From the NCBI GenBank assembly GCA_046727435.1, contig JBKPCR010000103.1, positions 1 to 8,869 of the forward strand: 8,869 bases of DNA, read 5' to 3'. Origin of the DNA: CAVPRW01 sp046727435 [NCBI: bacterium]. Its GTDB lineage: Bacteria; Tectomicrobia; Entotheonellia; J063. The translations under genes and the position numbers were made by a program. Of the stretch, positions 1-8,600 are shown in pieces. Below the pieces are notes generated by a model, which worked only from the letters and a program-made list of their open reading frames with translations, was not told the origin of the DNA and did no database searches. Position 1 is the stretch's first letter. Each line of letters opens with the position of its first letter.

Positions 1-3000
1 GCCTTCGCACTGCCACGAAGTCCAGGGTGTAGTGTCCTGGCTTCAGCGCGAAGGCAGCGCTGTTGCCCTCCGCCGTGAGATCACCCACCCGCCAGAGCAT
101 GCGCCCAGCCTGCTGGACGTCACCCCCCGTGGTGATGGTGATCGTTTTGGCCGTTGTATCAAAGGTGACACGGGGCAAAATGATCAGGGGATCGCCCAAT
201 TTATGGTTTCGCGAAACCACGATACTGATGCGAAATTCCGATAAGGAATCATTCTGAACGCAGCGCAGCTTGAGCACATAACGGCCAGGTTTGGCGTAAG
301 TGTGGGTACCTGTGGCGGGTGCGATGGGCGTTGTGCCGCTACGCACGGTGCGAAGGATCGGCGTGCCATCGCCGAAATCCCACGCGAGTTCCGTGGCGGT
401 ATTCATTGCGGCTTTTACGGTCACGCTCAAGGGCGCGGTTTGGGTCACCGAGGTTTCCGGGATAGCGGTGAACACCGTAACGCCGTTCGCAACCCCGCCG
501 CTTTCATCGATCCGGAAACTCATCCGCAACCGCGTCATAAGCCGCCTGAAGTGCACGTCCGGCGCGCCGGGCCGGAGACTGAAGCCGATATTGCGCAAGC
601 GGCCCAGATCGCCGTTCAACGCTAGCATCTCGCGTGGCACCTTCCACACCATCCGGCCGGTGCGGCTGAAGTCGTAGAAGGCGTCCGGGAAGATCTGCTG
701 TGCGGACAGGAAACTGGTCAACGCATTCGTCTGGGGCTTGACCGCGTCGATGGCCGCGCGCAGCTCGGAGTCGTGGTAACCCGACAGGGTGAAGGTGATC
801 AACAGATCGGCGAGGCTATCCGGCACCACTTGATTCTCCCGGGCCGTAAAATCCACCTGCCAGGCGGCGGCGGCACCCAGGGCTTCGAAGGCATGTCGCT
901 GACCGGTCGTGGCGAACGCAAAGACCGCATTCGCATCCTGCCGCGTGAGACCCGAGAAGACGTCGGTTTCCGGGCCAGTGACACGGAGCTTGACGGGCCA
1001 CGTCTCTTGTAGCTCGGCCAACCACCCATCCGCTGGAACGGGCAGATCATTGGTGTTCAGGGGAGAGACACTCGGTGTCCCAGGCAGCGTGTCCGGCTGC
1101 GCCTTCAGCCGCACCTGGCTGGTGCCGAGATGGGTCAATTCCAGACTGAAGCGGGTGGAATCCAGCAGCGCGACCGGCAGCACATCCACAGCCCCGATGC
1201 GCAGGTTGTAAAGACCGGGGAACCGGTTCTCGAGTTGTTCCAACCGCAGACTGAAGGTCGTCTTGCCGCTATCGCGGATCTCCTGTAACGCTTCCGGGAA
1301 CTCACGCGCCATGGACAGCACGTAGCGGACGTTCTGCTGACGTTGGCGCTGCGTGACGATCAGATCCTGTTCCAGCATGTCGAGGTCGCGCATCAGGAAA
1401 TCGGCGGCGAGGAAGTCGCCTACCTCGCTGAGATCATAATCAAAGCGGATGACGTTGATGCGCTTGTCGGCCTCAAACTCATAGGCCTGCTCGGCGAGAA
1501 AGGCGAGCTCGACGCTGTAACGCAAGTACGTCTCGCTGACACTCCGAATCGCGGCAACCAGGCGATACCACTGCTCGGTACTCAGGACGCGATTGCGGAG
1601 AAATTGCAGATTTTGGAGCGCGAACTCATGGCGCAGGAGTGCGGCCTGGCGCTGCAAGCCGGCGACGATCGACCCCTTTTCAGCGACGCCCTTTTGTTTA
1701 TCAGCAACGGCCTTAGCTTGGTCCGCTTCGCTGATGGCGAGGCTCAGGTTTTTCAGCTCAAGGCCTCGCTGTACGCTAGCCTTTCCGAATTCGGCGCCAG
1801 CCTGTATCGTATTCCCAACGACGCCGGCTACAAGCACCCCCGCTCCAACAGCGGGGTTTACGATACTTGTAACTGCAGCTGAGGCGACACTGCTGAGAAT
1901 TGAACCAAACATGGAGGCAGCCTCTAGGCCCCGCATACTTTCATCAAACTCCGTGTAGTTATCAAAACGCGTCTGAGCATTCTTCGCGGAGAGATCTGCG
2001 AGTCCCGCGCTCTCGTTGGCAGACGCCACCTCCGCGTTCGCTTGTTCGACCCGCGCCGTCTCGATCCCTATATTGCTCTTTTCCATCTCCACGTTCTGGG
2101 AGACACTCAACTCCTGGTTTTCTTCATGCTCCGCGTTACTCAGAAAGTTCAGGTAGTCCCGTTGGGCGTTCTTGGCATGCTCGGCAAAATAGCGGGCGCG
2201 CTCGAGCAAGAATTGAAATCGCCAGGGCGGCACATAGCTGTCCAAGTAACCGAGATAATTAAAGCCAGCCTTGAGTTGCTCCAGGCGGGCCGTTGCAGTC
2301 AGTAAGGCGGCATACACACGCGGATTGGTCTCGCGCATGACGGTCTGGCCTGCCGGTGGCATGAATTTGAGCAACGGTTCATGAGCCTTCGCGCGGCGGT
2401 CCAGACCCGGCAGCGTGCTGCTGGACGAGGTGATGGTGCGAACAATCCCTCCCGCGGGTCCAACAAGGATGTCCTTCCCCAGCAGCTGAAACGCTGGGCT
2501 GCGCGTATCGTTGACTGCGAGGCGCTGCTGAATCTGTTTAGCAAGCTCCTCCCGGCTCGCGTCCACCCATGGGACGTACTCACCCTCGTTGTTGAATTGA
2601 TCCTTGATCGCAAGATACGTCTGCGCAGCTTTCAAGCCTTGGTAGATGGCAACATCAGGATCCGGTGGTGGTGCCGCAGCGATTCGTGCCTTGTACTCGG
2701 CGTCCGCCTTGTCCAGCATGGTCTCGGCAAGCAACAGCTTCGCAAACGGCAGCTCGATAAATTCACAAGCGAGGCGAGCGAAAACACTCCGTATCGGGCC
2801 GGGGTTTTCCGGATTCGGGAAGATTCGCCCGACGACTATCGAATTCAAGACCCATTGCAGGTCGCGAAGTGCCGCGTCATACTGGCGGCGAGCGCGGTTC
2901 GCCTCGGCGCGGGCAAGCGGTACAAGCACGAAGGCCAGCGTGATCAATGGAGCTTCGAGGTCATTTTGCCGGGCGGGAGTCGCGGGGTCCTCAAACTCCC

Positions 3001-4030
3001 CGGGCCGAAAGTACTGCTGAATGAATCCTAGTCCATAGTCGGGTCTGGGCAGAAGAGTTCCCATGAGTGGAACCGGATCAAATCGGCGAGGGATATATAC
3101 GTTTGGGGGCTGCTCAGGCCAATCCCACGCTCGGAGCTCCTCGAGTGAGAGCAGACCCCGGCGCCAGCGAATCTTGGACCACACAGGTGCCCAAGAAGCC
3201 TCGTTGTTGGCAAGGTGTTTGATCAGATTGCTCAGGCGCTCGGTGAGCGGCCCGCTACCTACATTGATGGAGTAGTACTTGCTGAAATAGTCGCAGGAGG
3301 CGGACTGGCAAGCGTCGTATGCCGCCTGAGCCGCTCCATAGTTCCGATGATTGAAAGCCGCATTTCCGATCTGCCACTGCTTGAGGGCTTCAAACCAGCT
3401 CACGGCAGTCTGAATGACTAAGTCCCCCGGGGGCGGGGGGTCAGGGCTCGCCTGACTTGGGTCGCGTGGAGGCTCCCCCACCGCAGCGATTTGACGTTGC
3501 ACGTCATTGAGTACATCCTCCAGCGGATAGAAATCGCGGCGATAGGCGTAAAAGTTCTCTGGATACGGCAGCTCGGGAGGGCGTGGTTGTTGATCGGGCA
3601 GCGCCAGAATCGGGTCGACGACGGCTCTAACGTCGCCATGATCGGGGATGCGCCGGGCGATGTCGTGGGCCATCTTATAATCGACGAGAGTGGCGTACCG
3701 GGCGTACCAGTAGAGTTCTTGCGGTTGACTGGTGTCCGCCGCAGAGGCAGCCTCGCGAACGGCGGCGCGCAGCGCTACACGACCGCCGGTGCCGGCAAAC
3801 GCGGACGCTACGTGCATGAGCCGTCCAGTCGGCAGGTCTACGGTATCCCCGGCCGGCAAGTCGTAGAGTTCGCGAAAGGCGCGGACGGCGGCCACGGTGG
3901 AAGGCCCAAAGGTCGTCGCGGTTTGCTCGTCGGGGGCAATCACCGCGCCGACGGCCAGCAACTGCTCGTGCAACTCATGGACATTTGCGCCCGTGTCGTT
4001 GCGTTTCAGTATAACTCCGATTATAGGCAT
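1..4030 (-). CDS. Tc toxin subunit A-related protein (3' end outside window)
   Basis: The frame from ATG at 4030 stays open to base 2: 1343 codons, with every triplet checked for stops. By family it should be the membrane-translocation channel that docks a TcB-TcC cocoon. Domains seen: a PG_binding_1-like domain at residues 8-71 (N16-V17, FGPST at 41-45, AVRAF at 48-52); a helical region with TPR-like stretches near 208-255 and 375-395; a proline-rich linker near 200; heptad-like Q/E/A-rich helices at about 630-700 and 757-810; between them a hydrophobic Gly/Ala/Val segment at 707-749; the TcA-like block with W821 and LAFLAEQAYEFE at about 843-854, then DLxxLE; beta-rich sequence to about 1190; a PKD domain at about 1195-1260 (WDFGDG at 1217-1222, HTYAKPGRY from 1243). 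Classical TcA proteins are about 2500 residues, and the VRP1 and large receptor-binding regions are not evident here. The start is supported by AAGGAG 10 bases upstream. The Tc assignment is family-level pattern recognition; the PKD and peptidoglycan-binding calls are clearer. It could be one half of a split A subunit. Confidence 0.82.
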   Translation of the reverse strand, partial: MPIIGVILKRNDTGANVHELHEQLLAVGAVIAPDEQTATTFGPSTVAAVRAFRELYDLPAGDTVDLPTGRLMHVASAFAGTGGRVALRAAVREAASAADTSQPQELYWYARYATLVDYKMAHDIARRIPDHGDVRAVVDPILALPDQQPRPPELPYPENFYAYRRDFYPLEDVLNDVQRQIAAVGEPPRDPSQASPDPPPPGDLVIQTAVSWFEALKQWQIGNAAFNHRNYGAAQAAYDACQSASCDYFSKYYSINVGSGPLTERLSNLIKHLANNEASWAPVWSKIRWRRGLLSLEELRAWDWPEQPPNVYIPRRFDPVPLMGTLLPRPDYGLGFIQQYFRPGEFEDPATPARQNDLEAPLITLAFVLVPLARAEANRARRQYDAALRDLQWVLNSIVVGRIFPNPENPGPIRSVFARLACEFIELPFAKLLLAETMLDKADAEYKARIAAAPPPDPDVAIYQGLKAAQTYLAIKDQFNNEGEYVPWVDASREELAKQIQQRLAVNDTRSPAFQLLGKDILVGPAGGIVRTITSSSSTLPGLDRRAKAHEPLLKFMPPAGQTVMRETNPRVYAALLTATARLEQLKAGFNYLGYLDSYVPPWRFQFLLERARYFAEHAKNAQRDYLNFLSNAEHEENQELSVSQNVEMEKSNIGIETARVEQANAEVASANESAGLADLSAKNAQTRFDNYTEFDESMRGLEAASMFGSILSSVASAAVTSIVNPAVGAGVLVAGVVGNTIQAGAEFGKASVQRGLELKNLSLAISEADQAKAVADKQKGVAEKGSIVAGLQRQAALLRHEFALQNLQFLRNRVLSTEQWYRLVAAIRSVSETYLRYSVELAFLAEQAYEFEADKRINVIRFDYDLSEVGDFLAADFLMRDLDMLEQDLIVTQRQRQQNVRYVLSMAREFPEALQEIRDSGKTTFSLRLEQLENRFPGLYNLRIGAVDVLPVALLDSTRFSLELTHLGTSQVRLKAQPDTLPGTPSVSPLNTNDLPVPADGWLAELQETWPVKLRVTGPETDVFSGLTRQDANAVFAFATTGQRHAFEALGAAAAWQVDFTARENQVVPDSLADLLITFTLSGYHDSELRAAIDAVKPQTNALTSFLSAQQIFPDAFYDFSRTGRMVWKVPREMLALNGDLGRLRNIGFSLRPGAPDVHFRRLMTRLRMSFRIDESGGVANGVTVFTAIPETSVTQTAPLSVTVKAAMNTATELAWDFGDGTPILRTVRSGTTPIAPATGTHTYAKPGRYVLKLRCVQNDSLSEFRISIVVSRNHKLGDPLIILPRVTFDTTAKTITITTGGDVQQAGRMLWRVGDLTAEGNSAAFALKPGHYTLDFVAVRR

Positions 4031-4040
4031 GGGATTATCG

Positions 4041-4046
4041 CTCCTT
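4041..4046 (-). promoter_or_regulatory. Ribosome binding site of the TcA-related gene
   Basis: Reading the minus strand, AAGGAG lies 10 bases before the ATG at 4030 and starts 2 bases after the stop codon of the broken transposase. It decides the start of the A-related gene, because the peptidoglycan-binding-like domain begins only a few residues after this ATG. The spacing is slightly long but workable. The closeness to the transposase stop means either that the insertion landed next to the original leader or that the gene is now read through from the transposase message. Confidence 0.7.
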
Positions 4047-4048
4047 GG

Positions 4049-4647
4049 TCATTCATCATTGTTCAGCTTGGTAAGTTCGAGTGACGACCGAACCCCAACG
4101 TAAACGCTCACACGTTCACCCGCTTCCAACTCGGATTCAGGCACACCGGCCCAATCAGGCGGATAGATGCCTCGAGCCACAAGCCGGTGAAACGTCGAAT
4201 GCGACCGATTGCTGACACGTTCGACATAGCCGTGTTTCATCGGGTTGTAATGGACATAATTCACATGTCTTGCGTAATCTCTCTCGTCCCGGATCACATG
4301 CTCCCAATACCGCCGTTGCCAGATATCCCGTTCGCCTGTGGCGATGCGGCTCCTGTTGCGCCGTTCATTCTTGGCAATTCGCTGCGAGAACTCAGCCTTG
4401 ATCAACATCCAGCGTGTCGCATAGTCGCAATCGCCCGCCGGTAGCGTCCATACCGCGTGTAGTGATCGGGCAAGATCACCATGGCATCAATGTGAAACGG
4501 GTGTGCCGCCTTGACCTTTTGAACCACCGCCCGGAGCAAGTCCACATGATCCACCAGTAAGGTTCGTTTCCGTTCCGCGAGATTGACGGTGAAGAAATAC
4601 GTTCCACCCGCCACATCGGCCCGCCGATAACGCATGCATTCCACCAT
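4049..4647 (-). pseudogene. REP-associated tyrosine transposase (RAYT), frameshifted
   Basis: Two overlapping frames together give one RAYT, an IS200-like Y1/HUH single-strand transposase family that acts on REP palindromes. The N-terminal frame (4647-4402) has the hallmark YRRADVAGGTYFFTVNL and VILPDH. The C-terminal frame ends at TGA 4051-4049 and carries IWQRRYWEHVIRDERDY and HVNYVHYNPMKHG, the region of the conserved tyrosine. At 4461-4464 the DNA reads GATCACTACACG, where the family pattern needs one more base. Adding one C gives HLH followed by AVWTLPAGD and then CDYATRWMLIKAEF, joining the two halves in frame. The repaired protein would be 199 residues from ATG 4647, or 195 from ATG 4635, the start closer to the YRRA motif. 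Neither start has a strong ribosome site. The break falls on the HUH histidines, so the product should be inactive unless the deletion is a sequencing error. A REP-like palindrome lies directly upstream. Confidence 0.88.
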
Positions 4648-4651
4648 TCAT

Positions 4652-4726
4652 CGTAGGTTAAGGAACTCCAACGAAGACCCCACCGCCGAAATATGTTGGG
4701 ATTCATTGTATTCACCCCAACCTACG
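4652..4726 (-). repeat. REP/BIME-like imperfect palindrome upstream of the RAYT
   Basis: On the minus strand the element begins CGTAGGTTGGGG and ends AACCTACG. Its outer arms, 4719-4726 and 4652-4659, form an 8-base perfect inverted repeat. Inside is a smaller hairpin, GTTGGG at 4695-4700 against CCCAAC at 4716-4721, followed by TTTCGGCGGTGGGG. This is the layout I recall for the GTAGGTTGGGG...CCCAACCTACG repeats found beside RAYT genes. The second internal half (4652-4687) has lost most of its stem pairing. It fills the 88-base gap between the Rhs stop and the transposase start. It could stabilise or attenuate the transcript, but no T-run follows, so it is not called a terminator. Confidence 0.75.
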
Positions 4727-4735
4727 CGGGCTGTC

Positions 4736-5662
4736 TCAGATCCAGCAATGAATCGCTGTGGCATAGAACCGCATGCTGCCACGAAGGTTTGTTAGAGCAC
4801 TAACATCAATTGTCGGATGTGGGCAGTCCGGGCCACCGTCGACGTCGAGCGGAAGGTTCCAGCTCTGGCCGTACCCGAAATCTTCCGGGTCCATGTTGGG
4901 AATGTCTATCGGTACTAAACCCTCCATACTATTTCTGAACTCCTCGGCAAGGGAACCCACTCCCAGTAACCCTACGACGTTAAAAGCAGTGCCGGACAAC
5001 CGGCCCACGGCCATCGATGCGCGGCGTGCTGCCCCCGTCGCGCGAACTGCTACGCTCGCCTCCGCCCTAGCAAAGGCTTTTACCTTGGCGCCGGTCTCGC
5101 TCAGGGTTTGAAGGGCGAAGAGGTTAGCGTCTTGTTTGAGAATGCACATGTTTGCTTCCAGCTCTGTGGTCAACGAACTAGTTGCTCTTTGTGACTCGTG
5201 TGTCATCTTCAGACTGGGCTCAAATATTTGTGAGCGGTATTTGATGCCTATACCCTCCCTCTGGCCCTGCCATTTCACGTTGGCGCTCCGCGCATTGTCG
5301 CCGATATTCTCGGGGAACAGCCGTTCATCCTTGGGGCCATGAGTCTTGTGGAGCGCGGCTGACCGCTCCCACCGCAAGGTCGCATCGTTTTTGTAATGGC
5401 TGTCGGTGTAGTCGCTTTCCCCCGTAAGCGGGTTACGGGTCATCTCCTTAAGGCAAGCGTTCGGCATAGGGTGCTCGTTCTCGGTGAGCTTTTCCCCGTT
5501 GGGGCCGTACGCCGCTTTTGGCTGTTTCCTGTATGGCGCGATGTTGCCGAAGCCGTGGGGGCGCTCCGGGCTTGGATTCTTGCCCGATCCTGAATTTGAC
5601 CGGGTACCCGTGGTCTCAGGCTTGGCGCTCTTCGGTGGTTCCTTGGGTTCGGTACCGGCGGG
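4736..5662 (-). other. Variable C-terminal tip, putative toxin domain of unknown type
   Basis: About 305 residues follow the Rhs core, the position where TcC and Rhs proteins carry their exchangeable effector. The first 40 are a Pro/Ser/Thr/Gly/Lys-rich linker. A polar domain follows with ENEHPMPNACLKEM (ENEH at 1130-1133), NPLTGESDYTDSHY, WERSAALHKTHG (THG at 1176-1178) and NIGDNARSANVKWQ. These grouped His, Glu, Asp and Asn residues suggest an enzymatic site, possibly a nuclease, but I do not recognise the family. A helical Ala/Arg-rich stretch leads to a hydrophobic segment at 1293-1311 (GTAFNVVGLLGVGSLAEEF). The end is polar, with WNLPLDVDGGPDCPHP and a final HCWI. Hand counts give 87 G/C of 180 bases at 5101-5280. 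The toxin role is inferred from position only. Confidence 0.6.
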
Positions 5663-8600
5663 ATCCCGGTAGCTTATCGGGTTGGCCGCCGCGTAGAGAT
5701 ACTGGTTGATCCCGCCGGATGTTCCAACCGGGTCACAGGTCACCCACCTGCCTAACCAGACCAATGTGTATCTGGCTGCGTGGTAATTAAGCCCGCTCTC
5801 TTCGTCACGCTCTTTCCCGGTGAAGCGGTACCGCTTTCGGGTGTAGCTACCGAAGCCGGTCTCCCCATAGGGCGTGAATTCCTCGCGGTTGGTCAAAGCA
5901 CCACTCGCGTCAACGACTACACTGCTGCTGCCCAAGTGATCGCCCAGATGGAACTGCACCGCAGGCCCCCGCTCATCCGGATGCGCGGCGCCCAATCGGA
6001 CGAGCGCGATACGCTGTCTGTCATCCATCACATGCACATGGTTGTTCTCACTCGCACTTGACTGCCTGCCCCACCTGTGGTGCTCGAACACCGCGTCGAT
6101 GTAATGGGTGACCTCGACCTGACCGCCTTGCTTGCGCACGAGCTTCTTCACCCGCTGCCCGGTCGCATCGTAGAGATAGTTCGCATGGACCGAGGGCTCG
6201 GCTCCGGCGGTCTGGGTGCGGAAGGCTTTCATCTGATCGCTGTGGTTCCACTCGAAGTGGCGTGAGGTCGTCTCCGAGCGCATGTTGCCGTTGGCGTCAA
6301 ACGTGTAGTCGTAACTGACTTGGCCGATCTGCATCCGGTGCAGTCGGTTGTTGGCCGTCTCTACTGGGAACTCGCGAGTGAACCCGCCCGGTTCATTGCC
6401 ATGCTTCAGACGCAGCAGGTTGCCCATGGGATCATAGGTATAGCGCTCCGTGTAGGCACGCGCCCTTGTGAGATCGGTACAGCGCGGCTTGTCCTCCCAC
6501 GGGTCTCCCTCGGGCACGCGGTCGCACTCGCGGCCGGTGGCCGAGAGCAGGCGGTAGATGGGGTCATACTCGAAACGCCGCTCCAGTGCATTGCCGGTGA
6601 CCAGTAATTGTGCCAGCACCGGATCTTCAGGGGTCAACGCATCCGGGTTATTGAGGATGCCGCTTTCGGGTGCTCGGTCGTGGATGGCGAGGATGTTCCC
6701 GACCAAATCGTAGTCGTACCCGAAGTCCTGCAGGACCTCGCCGCTCGGGTGGTAGCCGAGATCATCCGGTTTGGTATAGCGCTCGCTGCGCAGGCGCTTG
6801 AGACGAAACGTGTGCTGCTCATAAGCGTAGCGGGTCATGACGCCGTTGCCATAAGCGATGAGCGCACGCTGGCCCTTAGCGTCGTAGGCGATGCGCTCGA
6901 CATAGAGCGTGTCGTCCAGCCACACCTGTTCGAGCCCGCCGGCGCGGTTGTATTCCGGCCGCAGCTCGCGCCGTTTACCTTCGACGTCCTCGGGGAACTG
7001 CATTCGCTTGATGCGATTGAGGGCATCGACGCTGGAGGTGGTCCGGTAGGCCGTGGTCTCCAATAGCTCGCCTTCGCGGTCAGCGAGGGTCTGCTGCGGT
7101 CCCGGCTCCCAATCGACCTGGAAGGGCATGACCTGCCAGGCATTGGCCGGCGCCTGCTCAAAGACCGCGAGGATCGGCGCATCGGCGATGACCCGGCGGG
7201 ATTTGTCGAGCACATTGCCCTTAAAGTCCACCCCCGCCACCGTCGTGAGCCCGGCTTCGTCGTGATGGCGGCGGAGTTGGCCCAAGAGGTTTCGGATTCG
7301 CATCGCCGCGCGCTCCGGCTCGGGCTGGTTAGGTACCCCGGCGTCACCATATTCCATCCGTTGCCGCAGGGTGATCGGGCTGCCGGTATCATCGCGTGCC
7401 CAGAGGCGGATCGGTCGGTGCAGGCGATCGTAGGCCTGGAGGATGAGCGCCCCTTTGCTGTCCCGCCGCTCGGTTTCATTGCCCAGCACGTTCAGCACCA
7501 TGCGGCGGAGACCGGCATCAATGCTGTCGATGCGCCAGGGACGGTCGGCGAGGTCATAGGTATAGCGAAAGGCGACGCGATTCAGGGCGTCCGTGACCGT
7601 GAGGATATTGCCGCGAATGTCGTAGATGGTTTGCGTACGAAGCTCCTGGATCGGTGGCATTGGATCACCAGGGTTTTCCGGTGCGTCGCGGTTGCGCGCG
7701 ACAGCCAGTACCGTACGGCCGAGGGCATCGATCACAAGGCTCGATGGGGTGAAATGATGGGTCGCCGGTGCGGCATTGGCGAGGAACGCACCATCTGGCC
7801 CCTCACACACAGGCGCGAGATCGTTCGCGTCGTAGGTGTAGGCTTCCCAGGGCGTGGGTACGAACTGCTCCGGGTTGGTGAGATCCGCCGGGATCCCATA
7901 GATCACCCGCTGCTCCGAGCCATCGGGATTGCGCGTGCGGATCACCTGGCCGCGCGGATCATAGACCATCGTGGCCTTTTGTCCGAACTGCACATCGCTC
8001 GGCGCCTCATAGTCCCTGCCCACGGCAAAGAAGGGCTCGTACGTTTCGACGACCCGGCCCTTGTTGTCGTACACCTGCCAGCCGCTGACGATCACATTGG
8101 GCGGATCGCCCGCCGCCCGTCGCCGGCCGACCGCATCCCCGGTGGCGATGGACTGATCGGCGGACAACACGCCGCCGCCGAAGTGTGGATCGCCGAACAG
8201 GACATCCTCGGCCTGCGTCCGGGTTTGCAGCAGGCGGCCGAACCCATCAGAATACTCGACGGTTTCGATTGTCTCGTCCCGCTCAGGCAGCGGCACATCG
8301 GTCTCCGTGACGTGGTGCTCGCGGACGATGGTGCGGACGAACACCGGCTGCTGCCGGTTCACGAAGGCGAAGAAGTCGTATTCGAGGCGACTGCCCGGCA
8401 CCTCAAGCGTGTCGCCGACCTGCTCACCTTCCTTGCCCATCACCGCAGTCGCGGTGACCAATCCCAAGGGGCTGAAACTCACGGCGCCGCGATTGCCGTT
8501 GGCATCCGTTGTTATTCGAGGTTGCAGGACACGGTAGTCGTACTCGGCGCTCATCGTGAGGCCTATGGCATCCGTCACCTGCACGGGAAGCAGATGGAAG

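Noticed and set aside
1343-1882. Plus-strand ORF of 179 codons
   Set aside because: It lies opposite the continuous A-related frame, and its protein has no recognisable motif. High GC in the true gene leaves antisense frames open.
2381-3031. Plus-strand ORF of 216 codons
   Set aside because: Antisense shadow of the A-related gene, rich in Arg and of low complexity, with no domain seen.
3424-3433. Palindrome CCCCCGGGGG
   Set aside because: It encodes part of the Pro/Gly linker (DPPPPGD) of the A-related protein, which explains it.
3491-4084. Plus-strand ORF of 197 codons
   Set aside because: Antisense to the peptidoglycan-binding end of the A-related gene and to the 3' end of the RAYT; no family resemblance.
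4652-4726. Rho-independent terminator behind the toxin gene
   Set aside because: There are hairpins but no T-run on the minus strand after either stem; the REP interpretation fits better.
4790-4805. Six-base inverted repeat TGTTAG/CTAACA with a four-base loop
   Set aside because: It is inside the toxin coding region, short, and has no T-run; expected by chance.
6608-7066. Plus-strand ORF of 152 codons inside the Rhs gene
   Set aside because: Opposite YD repeats of the B-C fusion, whose frame is continuous and clearly homologous to a known family.
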